DNA of 54,793 nucleotides. Source: Longilinea sp035560795 (lineage in GTDB: Bacteria; Chloroflexota; Anaerolineae; Anaerolineales; Anaerolineaceae). This document shows positions 42,001 through 50,934 of the stretch, one piece after another. The notes below the pieces were generated by a model. It worked only from the letters and a program-made list of their open reading frames with translations, made no database searches and had not been told where the DNA came from. The translations under genes and the position numbers were made by a program. Every line of letters starts with the position of its first letter. Within the stretch, counting starts at the first letter, position 1. The stretch is taken from contig DATMYV010000029.1 of assembly GCA_035560795.1 (NCBI GenBank), positions 1 to 54,793 of the forward strand, in the 5' to 3' direction.

Positions 42001-43584
42001 ATGGCTGCCGAGAGTTCTTTCACGCTCACGTACGCCACCATGTTCAACCCGCCCGAGGAGTTGCACACGCGCTACGATGAAGCTCTGGCCCGTTTCAAGC
42101 GCAACCTGGGCAAGGAATACGGAATGATCATCGACGGCAAGGATGTCTCCGCCGCCGATAAATTCGAGAACCGCAATCCTGCCAACACGGATGAAATCAT
42201 CGGCCTTTTCCAAAAGGGCAATGCTGAGCATGCCAGAGCTGCCATGGCTGCGGCGCGCAAGGCTTTTCCCCGGTGGAGCCATATGAAATGGCAGGAACGC
42301 ATCGCCCTGGTACGCAAGGCTGCCGACTTGATGAACGACCGCCTTTTCGAAATGGGCGTGGTCATGTCAAGCGAAGTCGGCAAGAACCGCATGGAAGCCC
42401 TTGGCGACGTGGCTGAAACCATCGCACTGCTGCGATATGCCTGCGACCGGATGGAAGCCAACAACGGCTTTCTGGTCGAATTGGGCAAGGATCCGCTGGT
42501 CGGCTTCGAATCCACCAATTATTCCATCCTGCGTCCATACGGCGTTTGGCTGGTCATCAGCCCGTTCAACTTCCCGGCTGCACTCACCGGCGGACCCACC
42601 GCCGCGGCTCTGGTGGCCGGCAATACCGTGGTGATGAAACCCGCCACCGACACCCCCTGGACCGCCCGCCTGATCGCTGAATGTCTGCGCGATGCCGGCA
42701 TCCCGGAGGGCGTTTGTAATTATGTGACCGGCCCCGGCTCCACCCTCGGCCAGGCGCTCATCGATGATCCCGAGGTGGACGGCATCACCTTCACGGGTTC
42801 CTTTGACGTTGGCATGAAAATCCACCACGATTTTGGCGGGGGCCGCTATGTGCGTCCCACCATCCTGGAACTGGGCGGTAAAAACCCGGCCATTGTCACC
42901 AAAAACGCCAACCTGGAAGATGCCGCCGTCGGCATCGTGCGTTCGGCTTTCGGGCTGCAGGGGCAAAAATGCTCGGCCTGCTCGCGCGTCCTCATTGAGG
43001 CTCCCGTTTACGACCAGTTGGTAGGCCGCCTGGTGGAACTGACCAACAAATTTGTCATTGGCGACCCAACAGAGCGCAGCGTTTATCTCGGTCCGGTGGT
43101 CAACAAAGGCTCTTACCGCGACTACCAGAGTTTCAGCGAAGATCTGCACCATAGCGGCACGATCCTGACCGGCGGCAAAATCCTGACCGACGGCGCCTAT
43201 GGTAAGGGCTACTTCTGTTCCCCCACCCTGGCCGAACTGCCCTTCGACCACCGCCTGTGGCAGCAGGAAATGTTTGTGCCCATTACGACCGTGGGCAAGT
43301 TTACCGATCTGGACGAGGCCATGAAGATCGCCAACAGCGTTTCTTACGGTCTTACTGCCGGCGTCTATGGCTCGGAGGAAGAAGTCGAGTGGTTCTACGA
43401 CGGCATCCAGGCCGGCGTCACTTACGCCAACCGACCGCAAGGAGCCACCACCGGTGCATGGCCAGGTTTCCAACCCTTCGGCGGCTGGAAGGGTTCCGGA
43501 TCCAGCGGCAAGAATTCGGGCGGCGTGCATTACCTGCAGCTCTACATGCACGAACAAATCCGCAATCGCGTCCGCCGCGGTTAG
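42001..43584 (+). CDS. L-glutamate gamma-semialdehyde dehydrogenase (P5C dehydrogenase)
   Basis: NAD+-dependent oxidation of glutamate semialdehyde to glutamate, the last step of proline and arginine catabolism, 527 aa. ATG 42001 is preferred over TTG 41995, both after GGAGG. Motifs: FNFPAALTGGPTAAAL, catalytic Cys324 in GQKCSACSR and Glu290 in ILELGGKNPA. The C-terminal SGKNSGGVHYLQLYMHEQ is specific for the RocA/PutA branch. No proline dehydrogenase is adjacent. Four further genes downstream look co-transcribed. Confidence 0.94.
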   Translation: MAAESSFTLTYATMFNPPEELHTRYDEALARFKRNLGKEYGMIIDGKDVSAADKFENRNPANTDEIIGLFQKGNAEHARAAMAAARKAFPRWSHMKWQERIALVRKAADLMNDRLFEMGVVMSSEVGKNRMEALGDVAETIALLRYACDRMEANNGFLVELGKDPLVGFESTNYSILRPYGVWLVISPFNFPAALTGGPTAAALVAGNTVVMKPATDTPWTARLIAECLRDAGIPEGVCNYVTGPGSTLGQALIDDPEVDGITFTGSFDVGMKIHHDFGGGRYVRPTILELGGKNPAIVTKNANLEDAAVGIVRSAFGLQGQKCSACSRVLIEAPVYDQLVGRLVELTNKFVIGDPTERSVYLGPVVNKGSYRDYQSFSEDLHHSGTILTGGKILTDGAYGKGYFCSPTLAELPFDHRLWQQEMFVPITTVGKFTDLDEAMKIANSVSYGLTAGVYGSEEEVEWFYDGIQAGVTYANRPQGATTGAWPGFQPFGGWKGSGSSGKNSGGVHYLQLYMHEQIRNRVRRG

Positions 43585-43598
43585 TTTTTTCCTGCTCA

Positions 43599-43620
43599 AG
43601 GCCGGGCATATGCCCGGCCT
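43599..43620 (+). repeat. 22-bp perfect palindrome between operon genes
   Basis: Two 11-base arms from AGGCCGGGCAT and its complement meet at 43609/43610, forming a GC-rich hairpin after the dehydrogenase stop. There is no T-run behind it, so it may stabilise the 5' message or act as a partial terminator. Confidence 0.5.
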
Positions 43621-43639
43621 CTCCTTGAATGATTTATTT

Positions 43640-43939
43640 ATGTCGATTATTAACCGGTTGGGGACTTTTTTTGTATGGATCGGCGCAGGCGGGGTGATGG
43701 TTTTCATCCTGTCCGACCTCGCGCACAGCCCGATTCCTGCTCTGCTGTTTGGCGGGATCATTTGCGTGGTGCTTGGTTTCTATTTGTGGTGGCGTGATCC
43801 GCCACAGCCCTCCCAGAACCGCAGCCGTTTTCGCATTTTCAAACGGCGCACCAAAGCGGAAAGGCAAACCGGCCAGACCGAAGAGCCTCAAGGCAGCCGC
43901 CACCGCCAAAGTCGCGGTCACGATCATGAAGGCGAATAA
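43640..43939 (+). CDS. Small two-helix membrane protein
   Basis: 99 aa from ATG 43640. Two membrane helices (about 8-28 and 33-50) and a basic, Arg/Gln-rich cytoplasmic tail. No ribosome site is obvious and a minus-strand frame overlaps it, but the membrane pattern favours this frame. Located between the dehydrogenase and CoA-transferase genes. Function unknown. Confidence 0.55.
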   Translation: MSIINRLGTFFVWIGAGGVMVFILSDLAHSPIPALLFGGIICVVLGFYLWWRDPPQPSQNRSRFRIFKRRTKAERQTGQTEEPQGSRHRQSRGHDHEGE

Positions 43940-43974
43940 TCCTCCGCCAACCGGCAAGAATGAAAGCATCCCCC

Positions 43975-44877
43975 ATGTCCAAATTGTGTAGCCTGAAAGA
44001 AGCCATAGCCGAAAACGTCCATGACGGCGACTGCCTGTATGCCGCCGGTTTCACGCACCTGATTCCCTTTGCTGCCGGACACGAAATTATCCGCCAGGGG
44101 CGAAAAGATCTGGTGCTGGCGCGCGCCACCCCCGACCTCATTTACGATCAAATGGTGGCTGCCGGGTGCGCTAAAAAATTGATCTATTCCTACATTGGCA
44201 ACCCCGGCGTGGGTTCATTGCGGATCATCCGCACCGAACTGGAAGCCGGCCGTCTGGCCTTTGAAGAATATTCGCATTTCGGCATGATTTCGCGCCTGCA
44301 GGCTGGCGCGGCAGGCCTGCCCTTTATGCCCATGAATCAAACCGCTGCCACCGACCTGGAACAGGCCAACCCGCAGTACAAACGCGTATCTGATCCCTAT
44401 TCTGGCCGAGAGGTGGTGGTCGTTCCCGCCCTGATCCCCGACGTCGCCATCATTCATGTTCAGCGCTGCGATGATCGCGGCAACGCCCATATATGGGGCA
44501 TCATCGGCGAACAAAAGGAAGCCGCCTTTGCCGCCAAACGCGTCATCCTTACAGCGGAAGAAATCGTTCCGGAAGAGGTCATCCGCTCCGACCCCAACCG
44601 CACCTTGATTCCAGAATTTGTGGTTTCAGCCGTTTGCCATGTGCCTTTCTGCTCGCATCCTTCCTACACACAGGGTTATTACGACCGCGATAACGACTTT
44701 TACCTGGATTGGGATAGGATCACCGAAACGCCTGAATCCGTCCAGGCCTGGCTGCAGGAATGGATCTACGGCATCAGCGACCGGGCCGAATACTGGCAAA
44801 AATTGGGCAGCGAGACACACCAGCGTCTCAGCGTTCCGCCGCTTTACGCTGCACCTGTAAATTATGGGGAGTACTGA
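43975..44877 (+). CDS. CoA-transferase subunit A (glutaconate CoA-transferase type)
   Basis: 300 aa alpha subunit of a family I CoA-transferase, resembling GctA and IpdA. Conserved YAAGFTHLIPFAAGHEIIRQGRKDL, the HFGMISRLQAGAAGLPFMPM region and VPALIPDVAIIHVQ are present. It carries the CoA-side partner role; the catalytic Glu is in subunit B. ATG 43975 gives the usual N-terminus; an ATG at 43960 is also possible. Subunit B begins 1 nt after the stop. Confidence 0.88.
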   Translation: MSKLCSLKEAIAENVHDGDCLYAAGFTHLIPFAAGHEIIRQGRKDLVLARATPDLIYDQMVAAGCAKKLIYSYIGNPGVGSLRIIRTELEAGRLAFEEYSHFGMISRLQAGAAGLPFMPMNQTAATDLEQANPQYKRVSDPYSGREVVVVPALIPDVAIIHVQRCDDRGNAHIWGIIGEQKEAAFAAKRVILTAEEIVPEEVIRSDPNRTLIPEFVVSAVCHVPFCSHPSYTQGYYDRDNDFYLDWDRITETPESVQAWLQEWIYGISDRAEYWQKLGSETHQRLSVPPLYAAPVNYGEY

Positions 44878-44878
44878 G

Positions 44879-45637
44879 ATGACCAGTTTCACTGCCTCTG
44901 AACTAATGACCATTCATGCTGCCCGCTTGCTGCGTGACGGCGATGTTGTTTTTGTGGGCGTTGGGCTCCCCAATCTGGCCTGCAATCTGGCGCGGCGGAC
45001 GCACGCTCCAAACCTGGTGATGATTTATGAGGCCGGCGTCATCGGAGCGCGTCCTTCCCGTTTGCCGCTTTCCATCGGCGATCCCACCCTGGTTACCCGC
45101 GCCACCTCGGTGTGCAGCATGTACGATATCTTCACACTTTACCTGCAGCGCGGCAATGTGGATGTGGGCTTTCTGGGCGGCGCGCAGATTGACCGCTTCG
45201 GCAACATCAATGCCACTGTCATTGGCGATTACGCCCATCCCAAGGTGCGTTTGCCCGGGTCCGGCGGCAGCATGGAAATTGCCGGCTGGGCCAACCGGTG
45301 TTATATCATCACGCCGCACCAAAAACGGCGCTTTCCTGAAAAAGTGGATTTTGCCACCTCGGCAGGTTTCCTTGACGGTCGTTCCAGGCGCGATGCTGCC
45401 GGGGTGCGAGGCGGCGGTCCGCAAGCTGTAGTTACCAACCTGGGCTTCCTGGAGCCGGATGAGACCGGCGAATTGGTCCTGACCGCATTGCATCCCGGCG
45501 TGACCGTTGAAGATGTGCAGGCCAATACAGGGTGGACGCTCAAGGTTGCTGCAAATTTGCGCGTAACCGAGCCGCCCACGGAAGATGAATTGCGCCTGGT
45601 GCGCGAACTTGATCCGCAAAAGATTTATTTGAAATAA
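44879..45637 (+). CDS. CoA-transferase subunit B (glutaconate CoA-transferase type)
   Basis: 252 aa beta subunit. VGVGLPNLACNLARR at the N-terminus and the catalytic Glu in IYEAGVIGARPSRLPLSIGDP (usual family motif EsG) identify it. GGGGAG precedes ATG 44879. With subunit A it would move CoA between a dicarboxylic acid and an acyl-CoA; family members act on glutaconate, 2-hydroxyglutarate, 3-oxoadipate or steroid-ring acids, so the substrate is inferred only from context. Confidence 0.88.
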   Translation: MTSFTASELMTIHAARLLRDGDVVFVGVGLPNLACNLARRTHAPNLVMIYEAGVIGARPSRLPLSIGDPTLVTRATSVCSMYDIFTLYLQRGNVDVGFLGGAQIDRFGNINATVIGDYAHPKVRLPGSGGSMEIAGWANRCYIITPHQKRRFPEKVDFATSAGFLDGRSRRDAAGVRGGGPQAVVTNLGFLEPDETGELVLTALHPGVTVEDVQANTGWTLKVAANLRVTEPPTEDELRLVRELDPQKIYLK

Positions 45638-45644
45638 AGACTGC

Positions 45645-45690
45645 GCCGGATCTGGCAGCATCCGTTCCCGGATCCGGCAATTATTTCTGG
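45645..45690 (+). terminator. Hairpin between CoA-transferase and hydroxyacid dehydrogenase
   Basis: GCCGGATC (45645-45652) pairs with GATCCGGC (45671-45678), 18-nt loop, then TTATTTC. Weak; the operon may read through. Confidence 0.4.
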
Positions 45691-45701
45691 AAAGGTTAGG
45701 C

Positions 45702-46721
45702 ATGAGCGAGAAAATAGAAGTTCTGATGACAATTCAGTATCCGCCTGAACAGCTGGCAAAAATCAAGGCTGTATCGGACCGTTTGAATATCACCCTCATT
45801 CCAGCCATCAAAGTGGAAGAAATCCCGGCTGATGTCTGGGCACGCACCGAAGTGCTTTACACCGACCGCGTCCTGCCAACTGAAGCGCAGGCGCCTAACC
45901 TGCGTTTCATCCAGTTTCATTATGCGGGCATCGATCCGGCCGCCGAAGCGCCCATTCTGCGCAAAACCGATCTGGTCGCCGCCACGCTTAGCGGCGCCAA
46001 TAGCGCCCAGGTGGCAGAGTATTCGGTGGCGATGATGATATCGCTGGGCCATCACCTGCCAGCCTTGTTAGCAGGGCAGGCAAAGACTGAATGGCCGCAT
46101 GACCGCTGGGAGCGTTATTACCCGGCCGAATTGCGCGGCAGTACTGTTGGGTTGGTTCCTTACGGCAGCATCGCCCGTGAAATTGCCCGCCTTTTGGTAC
46201 CGTTCGGGGTTACCATTCTGGCCGCCAAACGCAACGCCATGGACCCAACTGACCGCGGCTACATGCCGGAGGGGCTGGGAGATCCGGAAGGCAACCTGTT
46301 CAAGCGTCTTTATCCGGTCGAAGCGCTAAAGTCGATGCTCAAAGAATGCGATTTTGTGGTGGTTTCACTGCCGCTCACGCCGCACACGCGCAGTTTGATT
46401 GGCGCGGAAGAACTGGCCGCCATGAAACCCAGCGCTTTCCTGGTGGATTGCGGTCGGGGATGGGTCATCGATCAGCCCGCGCTCATTCAAGCCTTGCAGG
46501 AAAAACGCATTGCCGGGGCAGCCCTTGACGTCTTCCCCCAGGAGCCGCTCCCGCCGGATAATCCTCTCTGGCGCATGCCAAATGCAATCATCACCCCGCA
46601 CATTGCCGGCATCAGCAGCGATTATGATCAGCATGCCGCAGCCATGTTTTCAGAAAATTTGCGCCGTTATGTTGATGGCGGTGCAATCTATAATCGATTC
46701 GACCCTGAAAAAGGTTATTAA
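45702..46721 (+). CDS. D-2-hydroxyacid dehydrogenase family protein
   Basis: 339 aa, NAD-binding dehydrogenase of the D-isomer-specific family. Catalytic Arg252 (DCGRGWVID), Glu281 (FPQEP) and His300 (TPHIAG) are intact. The nucleotide motif, usually GxGxxG, reads P153-Y-G155-S-I-A158: the first and third Gly are replaced by Pro and Ala. The protein may still bind NAD(H) or may have changed cofactor use. It follows the CoA-transferase genes by 64 nt and ends before the 46862 terminator. Reduction of 2-oxoglutarate to 2-hydroxyglutarate is one context-based guess. Confidence 0.88.
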   Translation: MSEKIEVLMTIQYPPEQLAKIKAVSDRLNITLIPAIKVEEIPADVWARTEVLYTDRVLPTEAQAPNLRFIQFHYAGIDPAAEAPILRKTDLVAATLSGANSAQVAEYSVAMMISLGHHLPALLAGQAKTEWPHDRWERYYPAELRGSTVGLVPYGSIAREIARLLVPFGVTILAAKRNAMDPTDRGYMPEGLGDPEGNLFKRLYPVEALKSMLKECDFVVVSLPLTPHTRSLIGAEELAAMKPSAFLVDCGRGWVIDQPALIQALQEKRIAGAALDVFPQEPLPPDNPLWRMPNAIITPHIAGISSDYDQHAAAMFSENLRRYVDGGAIYNRFDPEKGY

Positions 46722-46861
46722 GGCAAGCCTATCCATTTGTCGGATGCCCGAACAACACCATTACACGCTTGCCCGGCTGCTAAAAAATGATGCCGAGAAT
46801 CGTTCCTTGGCTGAACTGCCGTCGTTTTTGGAACACTGAAATCAATCCGCAGATGAATAAG

Positions 46862-46892
46862 AAAAACGCCGCCCAATTGGGCGGCGTTTTTT
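46862..46892. terminator. Strong bidirectional terminator
   Basis: AAAAACGCCGCCC (46862-46874), AATT loop, GGGCGGCGTTTTT (46879-46891). It ends the plus-strand operon and the minus-strand propeller gene. The 180-nt gap before it holds no gene. Confidence 0.92.
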
Positions 46893-46908
46893 CTTCCAAT
46901 AAATAGCC

Positions 46909-48420
46909 TCATTCAGGCAGCTTTACGAATACCCAGTAACCCGGCTGGGCAGCCAGCAATTCTGTTTTTCCCTGGCCATCCAGCTCGCTTTGATAAAGCG
47001 TCGAGGTTGTTTGATCTGCGGTCGGTGCGCTGAAGTAGACCAGTTTTCCATTCTGGAAATTGAACGATGTCACATCGCCATCCAGTTGAGTGGTCGCACC
47101 GCTGAAATCAGAGGAGAATAGCGGTCCGGCCGCCTGTCCGCTGGTGGCATACTGGACATAGATTAGTTTGTCGCTGTTGGGAGTAAAAGCAAAGGAAAAG
47201 GATGTTTGCCCGCTTGCGATGAGCGTGCCGGGTTGGCCCGAAAGGTCCGAAACATACAAGCTCAAGCCGCTTTCACTATTCGTCATATAAGCGAAATGTT
47301 TGCCGTCCGGTGAGAAGGTAATTGCCATTTCGCCGTACATCTGGCGCAGGAAAACCGCTTCGGAGAAGAATTCAGCGTAGACATTGCTGGCCAGTTGGGT
47401 AACTGCCATATCAGCTGGATTGATGCTTAGGAAATTGTAACCAGTTCCAGCCTCGTTCGGATCCAATACCAGCAAACTTTTCTGGTCTGGAGCGATACTG
47501 ATTACGCCAAAAAAACTGATTGGCTGTTTGAAGGTGTAGACCGGTTCAGGGTCGCTGCCGTCGAGACCCATGTGGTAAATGGTCACCGCTTCGCCCTGTT
47601 GCAGCACGAAATAGATGCTCTTATCCGGCGAAACCACATCCACGCCTGCCAGAGTATCCGTACCGGTTGTCTGGTAAAGGATCTTTTGCTCGCCAGAGGG
47701 TATGGCGACGCTGACCAGCGCAGTTGGATTGCCAGTCGGGCCATCGAGAGAGTAAGCCAGATAGTGATTGCTGTCCGGCAGGATTTCCGAAAGGATCATA
47801 TTTTCCCCGACCTGAACGGTGGCTGCCCGCGAGTTGATCACCACGGCGCGCAGGCCAGAGCCATCAGCGGAGACGCTGGTATAGCCGAAATACTTGCCAT
47901 CCGGAGAAAAAGACTGAAAATTGCCAGCAACCGTCAAAGGCAATGGGGCTTCAGATGCTGTGCTGATCCCGTTGCCTTTCAAATCCGCCAGCATTAATTG
48001 GCCGCCGCCGTTCAAATCGGCATTGGCGAAAATAGCCAGTTGGCCGGTGGAGCTGAGATAGGAATGACCCGCGCGGATCGAATAAGGAGCAATAGCAAAA
48101 TTGGTCGCTGTGGAGCTGAAAGGCGTGGCTTTGGTGCCGCCGTTCTCCAGTACGCCCATCTGACTGAATGGAATTACCTGATCGCCAAGCACCGCATACA
48201 ACAACGGATTTGCCCGTCCAGCGCCGGCTCCTCCCTTAAAAATGATTAACGCAGCCGCAACCAACGCCACCATCAACCCGGCTACAACCCAGGCCCATAT
48301 TGAATTGCGCACAGGTTGTTCCTGCGTTTCCGGTGCTTCCAGAATGGCCAGCGATTCCCCACAGTTGCTGCATGTTTCGCGACCGATCTCATTTTCAAAC
48401 CCACAATGCGGACAAACCAT
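46909..48420 (-). CDS. Membrane protein with zinc ribbon and beta-propeller
   Basis: 503 aa. GGAGGG precedes ATG 48420. The N-terminus is a cytoplasmic zinc ribbon (CPHCGF at 3-8, CSNCGE near 18-23), then one membrane helix (about 45-62) and an extracellular propeller (about 75-500) with PD40-type blades such as FSPDGKHFAYMT. Ribbon inside and propeller outside suggests a transmembrane sensor or scaffold. It mirrors the lipoprotein at 40393, which lacks the ribbon. No enzyme site seen. Confidence 0.78.
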   Translation of the reverse strand: MVCPHCGFENEIGRETCSNCGESLAILEAPETQEQPVRNSIWAWVVAGLMVALVAAALIIFKGGAGAGRANPLLYAVLGDQVIPFSQMGVLENGGTKATPFSSTATNFAIAPYSIRAGHSYLSSTGQLAIFANADLNGGGQLMLADLKGNGISTASEAPLPLTVAGNFQSFSPDGKYFGYTSVSADGSGLRAVVINSRAATVQVGENMILSEILPDSNHYLAYSLDGPTGNPTALVSVAIPSGEQKILYQTTGTDTLAGVDVVSPDKSIYFVLQQGEAVTIYHMGLDGSDPEPVYTFKQPISFFGVISIAPDQKSLLVLDPNEAGTGYNFLSINPADMAVTQLASNVYAEFFSEAVFLRQMYGEMAITFSPDGKHFAYMTNSESGLSLYVSDLSGQPGTLIASGQTSFSFAFTPNSDKLIYVQYATSGQAAGPLFSSDFSGATTQLDGDVTSFNFQNGKLVYFSAPTADQTTSTLYQSELDGQGKTELLAAQPGYWVFVKLPE

Positions 48421-48521
48421 GATTCCCTCCAAGAATTGATCTTTGTCAATTGTAATCGTTATTTTCAGATGCGAAAGATGAAACTTTTTGAAAAACTATA
48501 GAATCCCAGTCTGAGGTAGAA

Positions 48522-49433
48522 TTGAACAGCATACCATTCCTGATTTATCGCTGCAATCCGTTGATAAAAAAAATCCCCCGAAAAACATTGGCGTACATAT
48601 CCTTGGTTTTTGGCATTCTGGCGCTAAGCCTCTCTGCCTTATTTGTACGCTGGTCGGAAGCCCCGGGAACGGTCACAGTCTTCTACCGCATGGCCATAGC
48701 CGGATTGGCATTGCTGCCATTTTTCCTGCGATTGCCGGCTGCAGATCGCCAGCCCCTGCGGACGGTATGGTATATTCCGCTGATCGCTGGTCTTTGCACT
48801 GCCTTCGACCACGGTCTGTGGAGCACCTCCATCAGCATGACGCGGATAGCCAATGCGACGCTGATGAACAACCTGTCGCCGCTGTGGGTGGCCTTGTTCG
48901 CCTGGCTGGTCTGGCGTGAGAAATTAACCGGCAAGTTTTGGGTCGGGCTGGCAGTGACACTGATTGGCGCAATCATCTTCTTTGGCGGCGGGGCCATGCA
49001 GGGTTTCAACCTGAACGGCGGCGATCTGCTCGCGATTGGATCCAGTTTATTTTATGCATTTTACTTTTTGGCCACTCAGCGCAGCCGCCAATACTTGGGG
49101 ACCCTGGTACACCTTGTTCCAGTTAATTTTGTTTGTGCAGCCGCATTGCTGGTCTTTAATCTGGCAAATCATTACCCGCTTACAGGTTACTCCGCCACTA
49201 CCTGGCTAACCTTCCTGGGTGCCGGTTTAATTTCGCAGGTCATCGGGTATTTTGGCGTTGGATACGCATTGGGCAGTTTGCCAGCCTCTGTGGTTGCTCC
49301 CTCCACAATCATGTCCCCGGTGATCACCACGCTGCTCGCCATACCTTTTGCCGGCGAAATACCGCAGTTTCACCAGTGGATCGGCGGCCTCATCCTTTTG
49401 GGCGGAATTTATTGGGTGAACAGGGCGCAATAA
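48522..49433 (+). CDS. EamA/DMT-family permease
   Basis: 303 aa, ten predicted membrane helices in two EamA repeats (about 30-150 and 165-300). Start TTG 48522 after GAGGT; no ATG start gives a full-length protein without losing the first helix. The family exports amino acids, nucleotides or metabolites. The substrate cannot be told from the sequence. It stands alone between the propeller gene and rarA. Confidence 0.88.
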   Translation: MNSIPFLIYRCNPLIKKIPRKTLAYISLVFGILALSLSALFVRWSEAPGTVTVFYRMAIAGLALLPFFLRLPAADRQPLRTVWYIPLIAGLCTAFDHGLWSTSISMTRIANATLMNNLSPLWVALFAWLVWREKLTGKFWVGLAVTLIGAIIFFGGGAMQGFNLNGGDLLAIGSSLFYAFYFLATQRSRQYLGTLVHLVPVNFVCAAALLVFNLANHYPLTGYSATTWLTFLGAGLISQVIGYFGVGYALGSLPASVVAPSTIMSPVITTLLAIPFAGEIPQFHQWIGGLILLGGIYWVNRAQ

Positions 49434-49524
49434 GGATTATCCTGCTTTACCAAGTAGAGACTAATCACTGTCATGTCCTGAATCCTGCGGTGGTTGACGA
49501 TAAGATTATTCTGCCTGTGGTAGA

Positions 49525-50934
49525 ATGACGCCTATGGACCTGTTCGAACACGCCATGCACGAACGTATGACGCAGGAAGCACCGCTATCTGCGCGCATGC
49601 GGCCGCGCACGCTGGATGAATTTATCGGGCAGGAGCATATCATTGGCCCCGGAAAATTGCTGCGGCGCGCCATCGAAGCCGACCGGCTGTTTTCCTCAAT
49701 CATATTTACCGGACCGCCCGGCACAGGTAAAACCACGCTGGCGCAGGTGATTGCCAACCGCACCCAGGCCCATTTTGAAACCATGTCAGCCGTTCTGGCC
49801 GGCGTAGGCGAATTACGCCGCGTTATTCAAGAAGCCGGCGAACGCCGGGGGCTTCATGGGCAGCGCACCATTTTGTTCATCGATGAGGTGCACCGTTGGA
49901 ACAAGGCCCAGCAGGACGCCCTGCTGCCGCATGTGGAAAACGGGATGGTGACTTTGATCAGCGCCACCACTGAAAATCCGTACTTCGATGTGATTTCCGC
50001 ACTGGTATCGCGCTCACGTGTCTTTCAATTGCTGCCGCTCAGCGAAGAGAATTTAAATGCGATCTTCGACAACGCCCTGCTGGATGCCGAACGCGGTTAC
50101 GGCAACCGGCATGTTCAAATCGACGATGATGCACGCGCTCACTTGCTGCGGTTATCAGGCGGCGATGCCCGCAACTTGCTCAATGCGCTTGAATTAGCGG
50201 TAGAGACAACGCCAGCGTCGTTAGTGGACGGTACCATTCACATCACGTTGGATGTCGCTCAGGAATCCATTCAAAAACGCGCGGTCGTCTACGACAAATC
50301 CGGTGATGCCCACTACGACACCATATCGGCATTTATTAAATCCGTCCGCGGGTCCGACCCCGATGCAGCAATCTACTGGCTGGCCAAGATGTTATCTGCG
50401 GGAGAAGATCCGCGCTTCATTTTACGCCGCCTGATCGTGCTGGCAAGCGAGGATATCGGGTTGGCCGACCCCCAAGCCATCCAAGTTGCAGCTTCGGCTG
50501 CCTATAATTACGAATATATCGGCCTTCCTGAGGGCATCTACCCGATTGCCGAAGCCACCCTGTACCTGGCCACAGCGCCAAAATCCAATTCGGCTGGCGC
50601 CGTTTTTGCTGCACAGAAGCTGATTGAAGATCAGGGCGTTGGACCGGTGCCCACACCGCTCATGGATGCCACCCGCGATGCCCGCGGATTGGGTCACGGC
50701 CAGGGTTATCTTTACCCGCATTCCTTCCCCGGTCATTTTACGCCGCAGCAATATTTACCAACAGATTTGCTTGGAAAAACCTTTTACCAACCTTCTGATC
50801 AGGGTTATGAAGCCCAGATTGCCGAGCGGCTGGAATGCTGGCGCAAGCAGCAGGCCGATGGGCTGGGCTATGCGGCCCCCGAAAATTCTGAGACAGGCGA
50901 AAATGGCAATCCTCCTGCTGATCCGGCACGGTGA
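49525..50934 (+). CDS. rarA: Replication-associated recombination protein A (AAA+ ATPase)
   Basis: 469 aa, MgsA/RarA/WRNIP1 family, clamp-loader-like ATPase acting at stalled replication forks. RPRTLDEFIGQEHI, Walker A GPPGTGKTT, Walker B LFIDEVHR and the sensor SATTENPYFDV are present, followed by the C-terminal tetramerisation domain. The start may be ATG 49525 or 49534. Its last 32 nt overlap the next gene. Confidence 0.95.
   Translation: MTPMDLFEHAMHERMTQEAPLSARMRPRTLDEFIGQEHIIGPGKLLRRAIEADRLFSSIIFTGPPGTGKTTLAQVIANRTQAHFETMSAVLAGVGELRRVIQEAGERRGLHGQRTILFIDEVHRWNKAQQDALLPHVENGMVTLISATTENPYFDVISALVSRSRVFQLLPLSEENLNAIFDNALLDAERGYGNRHVQIDDDARAHLLRLSGGDARNLLNALELAVETTPASLVDGTIHITLDVAQESIQKRAVVYDKSGDAHYDTISAFIKSVRGSDPDAAIYWLAKMLSAGEDPRFILRRLIVLASEDIGLADPQAIQVAASAAYNYEYIGLPEGIYPIAEATLYLATAPKSNSAGAVFAAQKLIEDQGVGPVPTPLMDATRDARGLGHGQGYLYPHSFPGHFTPQQYLPTDLLGKTFYQPSDQGYEAQIAERLECWRKQQADGLGYAAPENSETGENGNPPADPAR

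Noticed and set aside
42367..43761. Minus-strand open frame of 464 codons opposite the P5C dehydrogenase
   Set aside because: The plus-strand frame has clear aldehyde dehydrogenase motifs. The long antisense frame is a by-product of GC-rich codon use.
43634..43969. Minus-strand alternative to the small membrane protein at 43640
   Set aside because: The plus-strand frame has two clear membrane helices and fits the operon direction; the alternative is a less convincing mixed protein.
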